From Bacillus sp. (in: firmicutes) (GTDB lineage: Bacteria; Bacillota; Bacilli; Bacillales; JACDOC01), in assembly GCA_017656295.1 (NCBI GenBank), contig JACDOC010000008.1, forward strand, positions 62,001 through 126,000: 64,000 nucleotides of DNA, written 5' to 3'. Under the pieces are notes generated by a model. The model was given only the letters and a program-made list of their open reading frames with translations. It did not search any database and was not told where the DNA came from. The position numbers and the translations under genes are program-made. Positions within the stretch are counted from its first letter, which is position 1; every line of letters begins with the position of its first letter. This document shows, one piece after another, positions 41,137 to 48,801 of the stretch.

Positions 41137-41280
41137 TTATGAAGAAGTTGCCATAATTTTGTGGGACAACGAGCGACGATGTATTTCTTTTTCAATTAAT
41201 TGAATAAAATCTGGACTTAACTTTAAGGCTCTTGCTTTAAAATAAGCTTCAATGAGTAATTCATCTGACAAATGTTTCAT
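41137..41280 (-). CDS. sda: Sporulation checkpoint inhibitor Sda
   Basis: 47 residues: [19 protein letters not shown] then a second helix with [15 protein letters not shown] and a short tail, the Sda helical hairpin. Sda binds KinA/KinB and blocks autophosphorylation when replication is disturbed. The ATG at 41280 follows GGAGGTGAG. Its promoter region (TTAAGA/TATAGT on the minus strand) borders the DnaA-box cluster, as in B. subtilis where sda is DnaA-controlled. Too short for the usual 60-codon cutoff. Confidence 0.93.
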   Translation of the reverse strand: MKHLSDELLIEAYFKARALKLSPDFIQLIEKEIHRRSLSHKIMATSS

Positions 41281-41397
41281 AGTTGTCGCTCACCTCCAAA
41301 ATAAATATTCTCAAACGTTTGTTAAGTACATATACTATATGATTGCCTTACTGTATCTTAACTCTATCAAAAGATCGAATAGAGAACAAGCGTTCCG

Positions 41398-41496
41398 TTA
41401 TCCACAAGGAATCGTGGATAAATTGTGGTTAAGTTGTTAATAAATAGAAAATAATCCCGTTTATCCTTGTGTGCATTGTGAATAAAATTATCCACA
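41398..41496. promoter_or_regulatory. DnaA-box cluster between sda and yqeG
   Basis: Five boxes in 99 bp. TTATCCACA occurs at 41398-41406 and 41488-41496; TTATTCACA is on the minus strand at 41477-41485; and one-mismatch boxes on the minus strand are TTATCCACG at 41413-41421 and TTAACCACA at 41424-41432. Such a cluster lets DnaA-ATP set sda transcription and also buffers free DnaA. Confidence 0.9.
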
Positions 41497-41649
41497 AGTT
41501 GGGAACGTTGTGGGGTTTGTCGAAAAATTTTTATTTTTCTTTTAGTTGACGGTTGTAATACAATTATGGTTATGTTGAAACTGCCGAATAATTACTGAAT
41601 ATGACGTGAATTTTTTCAAAAACATTGTAAAATATTGAGGTGTCAAGTT

Positions 41650-42171
41650 GTGCTTAAACAATTTCTTCCGAATGAATATGTGAAGAGTATTTTTCATATA
41701 ACACCAGAGGATTTAAAAGATCGGGGAATTAAAGGAATTATTACCGACTTAGATAATACGCTAGTTGAATGGGATCGACCGGAGGCTACTCCGGAATTAA
41801 TCAAATGGTTCGACGCCATGAAAGAAGCAGGTATTGCTGTCACCATTGTGTCAAACAATAATGAAAAACGTGTGAAGGCTTTTGCAGAGCCACTTCATAT
41901 TCCATTTATTTTTCAGGCACGAAAGCCGATGAGACAAGCATTCCGCAAAGCATTAGCCATTATGAAGTTAAAAAAAGAAGAAGTGGTCGTTATCGGTGAC
42001 CAGTTGTTAACGGACGTTTTAGGTGGTAATTTGAGTGGATTTTATACAATTTTAGTCGTTCCCGTTTCCAAAACAGATGGAACGTGGACAAAAGTGAATC
42101 GAAAAATCGAACGCCAAATAATGAACTTTTTTAGAAAAAGAGGAAAGATTCAATGGGAGGAAGAAGTGTGA
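41650..42171 (+). CDS. yqeG: HAD-superfamily phosphatase YqeG
   Basis: 173 residues. HAD IIIA motifs: nucleophile DLDNTLVEWDRPE near residue 35, VTIVSNNNEKRV, and VIGDQLLTDVLGGN near 115. The likely substrate is a phosphorylated lipid or sugar. First gene of the run ending in yqeM; a TTGACG-18-TTATGT promoter is possible at 41546-41575. The GTG start follows GAGGTG; TTG 41635 is an alternative. Confidence 0.93.
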   Translation: MLKQFLPNEYVKSIFHITPEDLKDRGIKGIITDLDNTLVEWDRPEATPELIKWFDAMKEAGIAVTIVSNNNEKRVKAFAEPLHIPFIFQARKPMRQAFRKALAIMKLKKEEVVVIGDQLLTDVLGGNLSGFYTILVVPVSKTDGTWTKVNRKIERQIMNFFRKRGKIQWEEEV

Positions 42172-43274
42172 AAGAGGAACTATTGACGTGTATCGGATGT
42201 GGGGTTCAAATTCAAACGGAACATGAAGAAGAATTAGGGTATACCCCACCATCTGCTTTAGAAAGAGATCCAATTTTATGTCAACGATGTTTTCGCTTGA
42301 AGCATTATAATGAAGTCCAAGATGTGTCATTAACGGATGATGACTTTTTGAAAATTTTAAATGAAATTGGTCAATCCAATGGTCTGGTTGTTAAAATCGT
42401 TGACATTTTTGATTTTAATGGAAGTTGGTTAACTGGCCTTCATCGTTTTGTCGGAAAAAATCCGATTTTATTAGTTGGAAATAAAGCAGATTTACTACCG
42501 AAATCGGTGAAACATACGAAGTTGATCAACTGGATGAAATATCAGGCGAAACAGCTTGGTTTAAAACCAGTGGATGTATTACTCGTTAGTGCCTCTAAAG
42601 GACATGGGATTAAAGAAGCCATTCATACTATTGAACAATATCGAAATGGCCAAGATGTTTATATCGTTGGGTGTACGAATGTTGGAAAATCTACATTCAT
42701 TAATCGGATTATTAAAGAAATTACAGGAGAGCAGGATTTGATTACGACTTCTCATTTCCCAGGAACGACGTTGGATATGATTAAAATTCCGCTTGATGAT
42801 GGAAAAGCGTTAATTGATACACCAGGAATCATTAATCATCATCAAATGGCTCATTTCGTTGATAAAAAAGATTTGAAAGTTATTACGCCGAAAAAAGAAA
42901 TCAAACCGAAAATTTTTCAGTTAAATCCTAAGCAAACGTTATTTTTCGGTGGTTTGGCCCGTTTTGACTTCATTCAAGGAGAACGGCAACCGTTTGTTTG
43001 TTACTTATCGAACGAATTACATATCCACCGAACAAAGCTTGAAAATGCCGATGCATTGTATGAAAAACATAAAGGCGAGCTATTACAACCACCGCGAAAA
43101 GAATATATGGATTCGGTTCCAACATTCGAACGGTTTGAATTTACCATTAAAGAAGCAAAAACAGATATTGTCTTTTCCGGTCTTGGTTGGGTTACTATAA
43201 ATCAACCAGGGGCGAAAGTGGCTGCTTATGTACCAAAAGGCGTTAGTGTGATGGTAAGACGTTCCTTAATTTAG
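42168..43274 (+). CDS. yqeH: Circularly permuted GTPase YqeH, ribosome assembly
   Basis: 368 residues. An N-terminal zinc finger (CIGCGVQIQ, CQRCFRL) is followed by a permuted GTPase order: G4 NKADLLPK and G5 SASKG come before G1 GCTNVGKSTFI and G3 DTPG. The C-terminus is probably RNA binding. It acts in 30S assembly. The GTG at 42168 overlaps the yqeG stop by 4 bp (translation coupling), with GGGAGG upstream. Confidence 0.95.
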   Translation: MKEELLTCIGCGVQIQTEHEEELGYTPPSALERDPILCQRCFRLKHYNEVQDVSLTDDDFLKILNEIGQSNGLVVKIVDIFDFNGSWLTGLHRFVGKNPILLVGNKADLLPKSVKHTKLINWMKYQAKQLGLKPVDVLLVSASKGHGIKEAIHTIEQYRNGQDVYIVGCTNVGKSTFINRIIKEITGEQDLITTSHFPGTTLDMIKIPLDDGKALIDTPGIINHHQMAHFVDKKDLKVITPKKEIKPKIFQLNPKQTLFFGGLARFDFIQGERQPFVCYLSNELHIHRTKLENADALYEKHKGELLQPPRKEYMDSVPTFERFEFTIKEAKTDIVFSGLGWVTINQPGAKVAAYVPKGVSVMVRRSLI

Positions 43275-43289
43275 GGAGAGGTGGTTCAG

Positions 43290-44123
43290 TTGACATTATT
43301 GTACGGAGTCATTGGCGATCCCATTCGTCATTCCATGTCTCCGCTCATGCACAATGATCAGTTTCAACAGATGGGGTTGGATGCGTATTATCATCCTTTT
43401 CATGTGAAAAAAGAACATTTAAAAGAAGCCGTCATGGGCATGAAAGCATTAGGCGTTCAAGGCTTCAATGTAACGATTCCGCACAAAACTGCAATTATGA
43501 ATTTTTTGGACGATATTGATCCTTTAGCAGAAGCGATTGGGGCAGTCAATACCGTTGTTCGGGATGGAGAACGTTTTGTTGGGTACAACACGGATGGAGT
43601 TGGATTTGTTCAAGCATTAAAAGAAGATTATCGTTCAGAATTAACGAATGAAAAAATTTTAATTATCGGAGCAGGTGGCGCTGCCCGGGCGATTTATTAC
43701 ACTTTAGCAAAGGAACGACCTCTCCAAATCGATTTGGCGAACCGGACGATTGAAAAAGCGGAAAAACTTATTATGGCCTGTCCGTTTCCGGTGCAATCAT
43801 CCGCTTATTCGATTCATGAAGCAGAAAAGCACTTAGCGGACTACACAGTGATTGTCCAAACGACATCCATCGGGATGTATCCGCAACAGGATGCACTTCC
43901 TATATCCTTAGAGCGGGTAACCAAACAAACGTTTTTATCTGATATTGTCTACAATCCGTTGCAAACGAAGTTTTTACAAGAAGGGGCGAAAAATGGATTG
44001 GCCACTCAAAATGGTGTCGGGATGTTTGTTTATCAGGGAGCACTTGCCTTTCAGTTATGGACAGGAAAAATACCAAACATTGAACGTATGAAATCAATCG
44101 TGATTCAACAATTAGGAGGATGA
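43290..44123 (+). CDS. aroE: Shikimate dehydrogenase
   Basis: 277 residues. LYGVIGDPIRHSMSPLMHN at the start, NVTIPHKTAIM with catalytic lysine near residue 64, GAVNTVVRDGERFVGYNTDG, and NADP loop IIGAGGAARAIYY near 130. It reduces 3-dehydroshikimate in the aromatic pathway. TTG 43290 follows GGGAGAGGTGG; a GTG nine bases earlier is possible. Confidence 0.95.
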   Translation: MTLLYGVIGDPIRHSMSPLMHNDQFQQMGLDAYYHPFHVKKEHLKEAVMGMKALGVQGFNVTIPHKTAIMNFLDDIDPLAEAIGAVNTVVRDGERFVGYNTDGVGFVQALKEDYRSELTNEKILIIGAGGAARAIYYTLAKERPLQIDLANRTIEKAEKLIMACPFPVQSSAYSIHEAEKHLADYTVIVQTTSIGMYPQQDALPISLERVTKQTFLSDIVYNPLQTKFLQEGAKNGLATQNGVGMFVYQGALAFQLWTGKIPNIERMKSIVIQQLGG

Positions 44124-44125
44124 AC

Positions 44126-44419
44126 ATGTTAACAGGTAAACAGAAGCGTTTTTTACGTTCTAAAGCCCACCATTTAAATCCCATTTTTCAAGTAGGGAAA
44201 GGTGGAGTAAATGAAAATATGATAAAACAAATCGCCGATGCGTTAGAAGCTCGGGAATTAATTAAAGTAAGCGTCCTACAAAACTGCGAAGAAGATAAGC
44301 ATGATGTAGCTCATGAATTAGCTCTAGGGGCACAAGCTGAATTAGTTCAAGTTATCGGTAATACGATCGTTTTATATAAAGAGTCAAAAGAAAATAAACA
44401 AATCGAATTACCAACATGA
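44126..44419 (+). CDS. yqeI: CRM-domain RNA-binding protein YqeI (YhbY family)
   Basis: 97 residues covering one CRM/YhbY domain: LTGKQKRFLRSKAHHLNPIFQVGKGG, then LIKVSVLQNC and VQVIGNTIVLYKES. It binds pre-ribosomal RNA. The start ATG overlaps the AGGAGGATGA end of aroE; nadD follows directly. Confidence 0.94.
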   Translation: MLTGKQKRFLRSKAHHLNPIFQVGKGGVNENMIKQIADALEARELIKVSVLQNCEEDKHDVAHELALGAQAELVQVIGNTIVLYKESKENKQIELPT

Positions 44420-44433
44420 TGAAAGGAAATACA

Positions 44434-45012
44434 ATGAGTAAGCGAATTGGCATATTTGGCGGAACATTTGACCCCCCTCATATTGGGCATTTAATCGTAG
44501 CCAATGAAGTGCTAAATCACTTAAAGTTGCACGAAGTACGGTTTATGCCTAACCATACGCCCCCTCATAAAGAAAAAGCTAATGGTGTGACGAATGAACA
44601 ACGAGTACAAATGGTACAGCTTGCCATTAAACACCATCCTCAATTTTCTTTAGAATTATTGGAAATAGAACGGGGTGGCAAGTCGTATACCTATGATACA
44701 ATCGTTCAACTGAAAGAACGAGAACCGGAAAACGACTTTTATTTCATTATTGGAGGGGATTCGGTTGAACATTTAACCCAATGGCATCGCATCGAGGAAT
44801 TAGTTTCATTAGTTCAATTTGTTGGTGTTAATCGACCAAACTATTCCTCTTCAAGGTGTCCTTATCCCCTTATCACCATTGAAATACCTGAAATCGGAAT
44901 TTCTTCGTCAGAAATACGTAACCGACTTCGACACGGTCAAACGGTAAAATATTTTTTGCCTGACGAAGTAAACCAGTATATAAAGGAGCATCGGTTGTAT
45001 GGAGCGAAATAA
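44434..45012 (+). CDS. nadD: Nicotinate-nucleotide adenylyltransferase
   Basis: 192 residues. Nucleotidyl transferase signatures GIFGGTFDPPHIGHL at the start (HxGH loop) and ISSSEIRNRLRHGQTVKYFLP near the end. It converts NaMN and ATP to deamido-NAD. The ATG at 44434 follows GAAAGGAAA. It overlaps yqeK by 14 bp. Confidence 0.96.
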   Translation: MSKRIGIFGGTFDPPHIGHLIVANEVLNHLKLHEVRFMPNHTPPHKEKANGVTNEQRVQMVQLAIKHHPQFSLELLEIERGGKSYTYDTIVQLKEREPENDFYFIIGGDSVEHLTQWHRIEELVSLVQFVGVNRPNYSSSRCPYPLITIEIPEIGISSSEIRNRLRHGQTVKYFLPDEVNQYIKEHRLYGAK

Positions 45013-45571
45013 GGCGCTATCCATTGTGAAAGAGCAACTAACTGAAAAACGATACGAACATACTCTCGGTGTGATGGAAACAGCAATACAATTAGCTGAA
45101 CGGTATGGTGCGGATGTGAAAAAAGCGGAACTAGCAGCCATTTTTCACGACTATGCAAAATTTCGCAATAAAGAGGAAATGAAACAAATAATTATTAACC
45201 AACAGATGGATGCTCGCTTACTTCAGTTTCATCATGAATTGTGGCATGCTCCCGTTGGAGCTTATTTAGTTCAACAGGAAGTAGGGATCACGGATGAAGA
45301 AGTATTGTCGGCTATCCGCTACCATACAACTGGTCGGGTAGGCATGACGTTACTTGAAAAAGTCGTTTATTTAGCAGATTATATTGAGCCGGGGCGACGT
45401 TTCCCAGGAGTGGAAGAGGCTAGGGAAATCGCTCGTCATAATTTAGATGAAGCAATGATTTTCGCTCTTCGAAATACGATTACGTTTTTAATGCGGCAAA
45501 ATCAGCCGATTTTTCCCGATACGTTTGAAACGTATAATGATATCATCATGAAGAAAGGGGATACGAAATGA
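44999..45571 (+). CDS. yqeK: HD-domain hydrolase YqeK
   Basis: 190 residues. HD motif: HTLGVMETA, FHDYAKFRN, HELWHAPVGAYL and DYIEPGRRFPGVEEAR, the pattern of metal-dependent diadenosine tetraphosphate hydrolases that give two ADP. AAAGGAG precedes the ATG. Overlaps rsfS by 4 bp. Confidence 0.94.
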   Translation: MERNKALSIVKEQLTEKRYEHTLGVMETAIQLAERYGADVKKAELAAIFHDYAKFRNKEEMKQIIINQQMDARLLQFHHELWHAPVGAYLVQQEVGITDEEVLSAIRYHTTGRVGMTLLEKVVYLADYIEPGRRFPGVEEAREIARHNLDEAMIFALRNTITFLMRQNQPIFPDTFETYNDIIMKKGDTK

Positions 45572-45927
45572 AAAACGACCGACAATTATTGTTAACAGCA
45601 GTGAATGCAGCGGATGATAAAAAAGCGGAAGATATCGTCGTACTGAATATGAAAGGCATTTCCTTGTTAACGGATTATTTCGTCATTTGTCACGGAAATT
45701 CAGATAAACAAGTTCAAGCCATTGCAAGAGAAATAAAAGACAAAGTGGAAGAAAAAGGATATACCGTTAAACGGCTAGAAGGATTCGATGAAGCAAAATG
45801 GGTATTAGTGGACATAGGAGATGTGGTTGTTCATGTCTTCCATAAAGATGAGCGAGGTTATTACAACCTTGAACGTTTATGGGGAGATGCTCCTATTGAA
45901 GATGTGAAAAGTGAGCTGAACTTATGA
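45568..45927 (+). CDS. rsfS: Ribosomal silencing factor RsfS
   Basis: 119 residues. Compact DUF143 domain: AEDIVVLNMKGISLLTDYFVI, VKRLEGFDEAKWVLVDIGDVVVHVF, then YYNLERLWGDAP. It binds L14 on the 50S subunit and blocks joining in starvation. It overlaps yqeK and yqeM by 4 bp each, so translation is coupled. Confidence 0.95.
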   Translation: MKNDRQLLLTAVNAADDKKAEDIVVLNMKGISLLTDYFVICHGNSDKQVQAIAREIKDKVEEKGYTVKRLEGFDEAKWVLVDIGDVVVHVFHKDERGYYNLERLWGDAPIEDVKSELNL

Positions 45928-46676
45928 CCTATCGACGTTTTGCCTATATATATGACGAATTGATGAAAGACGTTCCGTACGATCAATGGGTAAAGCTTGT
46001 CCAACAAGTAACACAACGGTACGACATACCCGGACGGGATTTATTAGATGTAGGGTGTGGCAGTGGGGAGTTAGCCATTCGTCTAGTCAAAGAAGGTTGG
46101 AACGTCACTGGAGTAGATTTATCGGAGGATATGCTCATCGTAGCCCAGGAAAAAGCAGCAAAATTCGGTATAACGTTACCGCTTTTTCAGCAAGATATGC
46201 GAGAACTGGACGGATTAGGAACGTATGATGTGATAACAATTTTTTGCGATTCGATAAATTATTTAGCGACCGAACAAGATGTGCAACAAACGTTCCAACA
46301 TGTCTATCGCCATTTAAAACTGAACGGATGGTTTATTTTTGACGTTCATTCGATTTATAAAATTATGCAAATTTTTATGAACGAATCGTTTACATGGAAC
46401 GGAGATAAAATATCGTATATTTGGAATTGTTTCCCTGGTGAAGCCCCTAACAGTGTTGAACATGAGTTAACTTTTTTTGTGCTAGATGAAGCCACTGGGT
46501 TATACGAACGGTTTGATGAAGTGCACGTACAGCGAACGTTTTCGACATTAACCTATGAAAAATGGTTGGAGCATGCGGGATTTCATATCGAAGCGATTGT
46601 TGCTGACGAATCGTTTGAACCAGTTTCTGACACGACCGAACGAGTATTTTTTATCTGTCAAAAGAAAGAAAGGTAA
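45924..46676 (+). CDS. yqeM: SAM-dependent methyltransferase YqeM
   Basis: 250 residues. LLDVGCGSGELAIRLVKEGW near residue 40 is the SAM loop, then VTGVDLSEDMLIVAQEKA and DVITIFCDSINYLAT. Substrate unknown; the end of the yqeG operon. Followed by a strong terminator. Confidence 0.92.
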   Translation: MTYRRFAYIYDELMKDVPYDQWVKLVQQVTQRYDIPGRDLLDVGCGSGELAIRLVKEGWNVTGVDLSEDMLIVAQEKAAKFGITLPLFQQDMRELDGLGTYDVITIFCDSINYLATEQDVQQTFQHVYRHLKLNGWFIFDVHSIYKIMQIFMNESFTWNGDKISYIWNCFPGEAPNSVEHELTFFVLDEATGLYERFDEVHVQRTFSTLTYEKWLEHAGFHIEAIVADESFEPVSDTTERVFFICQKKER

Positions 46677-46707
46677 CACCGAACAACAATGGTTCGGTGT
46701 TTTTTTC
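46676..46707 (+). terminator. Terminator after yqeM
   Basis: ACACCGAAC and GTTCGGTGT with a 7-base loop, then a T run. Confidence 0.92.
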
Positions 46708-46772
46708 AATCGTTAATGATTTTTAAGAAATATCATTAATGAAGAAGGAATAGAGAATAACATGTCGAATAG

Positions 46773-47597
46773 TTATAAACAGCCGAACTGGTTTTGTACC
46801 AATTCGAGATCTTCCTCAAATTTTTTATGAGTGACTTGAAAAAGACGTTCAAACATTCCTTCACTGTCTTTTGCAAGAACTTTTATACCTTCCCCAGTCA
46901 CACCGCCTTTCACACATACCTTTTCCTGTAATGTAGGTAAAGAATAATACCCTTTTTTTATCAATTCCCCTAGACCAACGACCATATGCTCCGCTAGTTG
47001 AACTGCTGTTTCTCGATCAATAGCCGTTTCTTTTACCGAAGCTTCCACAAATTGCTGTAGTAAAAAACTAAAGAAAGCCGGCCCACAACTAACAATGTCT
47101 GAAGACACTCTTGTGATATGTTGGTCAATTAAGAATGGGATAGAAATATGCGAGAGCAATTCGAGTAAAGTTTCCCGCCAAAAGGTAGAACAATTTTCAC
47201 CAAATGTGACTAATGATACACCGGCTAAAGCCCGATTCGTAATACTCGGAACGACCCGGGCACACGAACAAGGTATTTTCGCTTCTAGTTGACTGACACT
47301 AACAGGACTAGTGATGGATACGACGCATTGGTCCCTTCGAAATTGGGATTGATACTTTTCCAATAATGGACAAATATCAGGTGGTTTAACACAAATAAAA
47401 ATTAAATCGCTTTGTTGAATGAGTTCTTTATTGGAAGGGCAAACGTTCACTTCAGGTATACGGTGTTGAAGCGCACGCGCTTTTTCCTCAGTTCGATTGT
47501 AAAGAAGCAGTTGCGAAGGAGAAATGACTTTTCCATCCACGAATGATTCCACCAAAATACTGCCCATAGTCCCTGTACCAATGATTCCTATTTTCAT
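46773..47597 (-). CDS. comER: ComER, pyrroline-5-carboxylate reductase-like protein
   Basis: 274 residues. N-terminal NAD(P) loop GIIGTGTMGSILVESF, SDLIFICVKPPDICPLL, and a ProC-like dimer domain with GGVTGEG near residue 238. It lies opposite comEA, as in B. subtilis, where its role is linked to competence and biofilm/sporulation timing but not needed for DNA uptake. GGAGGG lies 6 bp before the chosen ATG at 47597. Confidence 0.93.
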   Translation of the reverse strand: MKIGIIGTGTMGSILVESFVDGKVISPSQLLLYNRTEEKARALQHRIPEVNVCPSNKELIQQSDLIFICVKPPDICPLLEKYQSQFRRDQCVVSITSPVSVSQLEAKIPCSCARVVPSITNRALAGVSLVTFGENCSTFWRETLLELLSHISIPFLIDQHITRVSSDIVSCGPAFFSFLLQQFVEASVKETAIDRETAVQLAEHMVVGLGELIKKGYYSLPTLQEKVCVKGGVTGEGIKVLAKDSEGMFERLFQVTHKKFEEDLELVQNQFGCL

Positions 47598-47680
47598 CTG
47601 CATCCCTCCTTCAATGCGGTTCTTCTCATAACAACATATGTATCAAATTGACAAATTATGCTTTCGAGGTGATGAAAATC

Positions 47681-48250
47681 ATGGAAAGGCACTGGAACAA
47701 GAAATATGTGAAAATCGTCTCGGTTGTCGTTGTCCTTTTTGTCTTGATAAGTATTGGATGGAAACAGTTTCATCATGTTCCCCCTGAGATGGAGACGATA
47801 CTAGAAGAAAACAAACTAAAGCCGGAGTCATCCGGAGTAAACGTGTTCATGGTCGATGTGAAAGGTGCTGTCCATTCGCCTGGTGTATATGAAGCAAATG
47901 AGGGAGAGCGAGTCTTTCATGTCATTGAACGAGCGGGTGGAATGACAGAAGATGCGGATGTGTCAAAGGTCAATTTGGCGTTAAGAGTGACAGATGAAAT
48001 GGTTATCAACGTTCCAACTATATGGGGCAGTATGGAGAGTCAAGAGAGCAGTAACAGAAAAATTAATTTGAATTTTGCTGATGCGTCCCAATTAACCCAA
48101 CTCCCGGGAATCGGTGCAAAAAAAGCTGAAGCGATTATTGCTTATCGCGAAGAGCATGGTCCTTTTCGTTCCATTGATGAGATTAAAAATATTTCAGGCA
48201 TTGGTGAACAAACCTTTGAACAAATTAAGGAATTAATTACCGCTCCTTAA
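47681..48250 (+). CDS. comEA: Competence DNA receptor ComEA
   Basis: 189 residues. A membrane anchor at about 8-28, an SLBB part (VFMVDVKGAVHSPGVYE), and a C-terminal helix-hairpin-helix DNA-binding domain (NLNFADASQLTQLPGIG, then SIDEIKNISGIGEQ). It binds incoming DNA at the membrane. ATG 47681 sits 9 bp after GAGGTG; an ATG three codons earlier also exists. Confidence 0.94.
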   Translation: MERHWNKKYVKIVSVVVVLFVLISIGWKQFHHVPPEMETILEENKLKPESSGVNVFMVDVKGAVHSPGVYEANEGERVFHVIERAGGMTEDADVSKVNLALRVTDEMVINVPTIWGSMESQESSNRKINLNFADASQLTQLPGIGAKKAEAIIAYREEHGPFRSIDEIKNISGIGEQTFEQIKELITAP

Positions 48251-48318
48251 GTGTGTTTGACGGAGGAAAAGACAAAGGATACACTAAAAAAAGAAAAAAA
48301 CGGATAAGGAGATTGAAC

Positions 48319-48786
48319 ATGGAGAGGATTTCTTGGGATCAATATTTCATGGCTCAAAGCCATCTTTTAGCCATGAGAAGTACTTGTACTCGGTTAGCGG
48401 TCGGAGCCACCATTGTTCGCGAAAAACGAATTATTGCTGGGGGATATAATGGTTCCATTGCAGGTGGAGAACATTGTATCGACGTGGGGTGTTATGTGGT
48501 TGACAACCATTGCGTTCGAACCATTCACGCTGAAATGAACGCCATTTTACAATGTGCCAAATTTGGGGTACCGACGGAAGGTGCCGAAATGTACGTTACT
48601 CATTTTCCGTGTTTACCATGCAGTAAAGCGATTATTCAAGCAGGTATTAAAGCGGTTTACTATGCAAATGATTATAAAAATAATCCGTATGCCATTGAAT
48701 TATTTGAACAAGCAGGAGTTATTGTTCAACACGTTCCTTTAAAAAAAGATATTTTTCACTCAATGATTACCCAATTGAATGGGTAA
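48319..48786 (+). CDS. comEB: dCMP deaminase family protein ComEB
   Basis: 155 residues. Zinc deaminase motifs HAEMNAI near residue 73 and FPCLPCSKAI near 101. It deaminates dCMP to dUMP. It is shorter than the B. subtilis protein (about 189), which has a longer C-terminus. ATG 48319 follows TAAGGAG. Confidence 0.93.
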   Translation: MERISWDQYFMAQSHLLAMRSTCTRLAVGATIVREKRIIAGGYNGSIAGGEHCIDVGCYVVDNHCVRTIHAEMNAILQCAKFGVPTEGAEMYVTHFPCLPCSKAIIQAGIKAVYYANDYKNNPYAIELFEQAGVIVQHVPLKKDIFHSMITQLNG

Positions 48787-48801
48787 GGAGCGGGAGCAAC
48801 G

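Noticed and set aside
41398-41496. Chromosomal replication origin
   Set aside because: DnaA boxes are present, but dnaA/dnaN are not nearby and sda-yqeG is a known secondary DnaA cluster in Bacillus.
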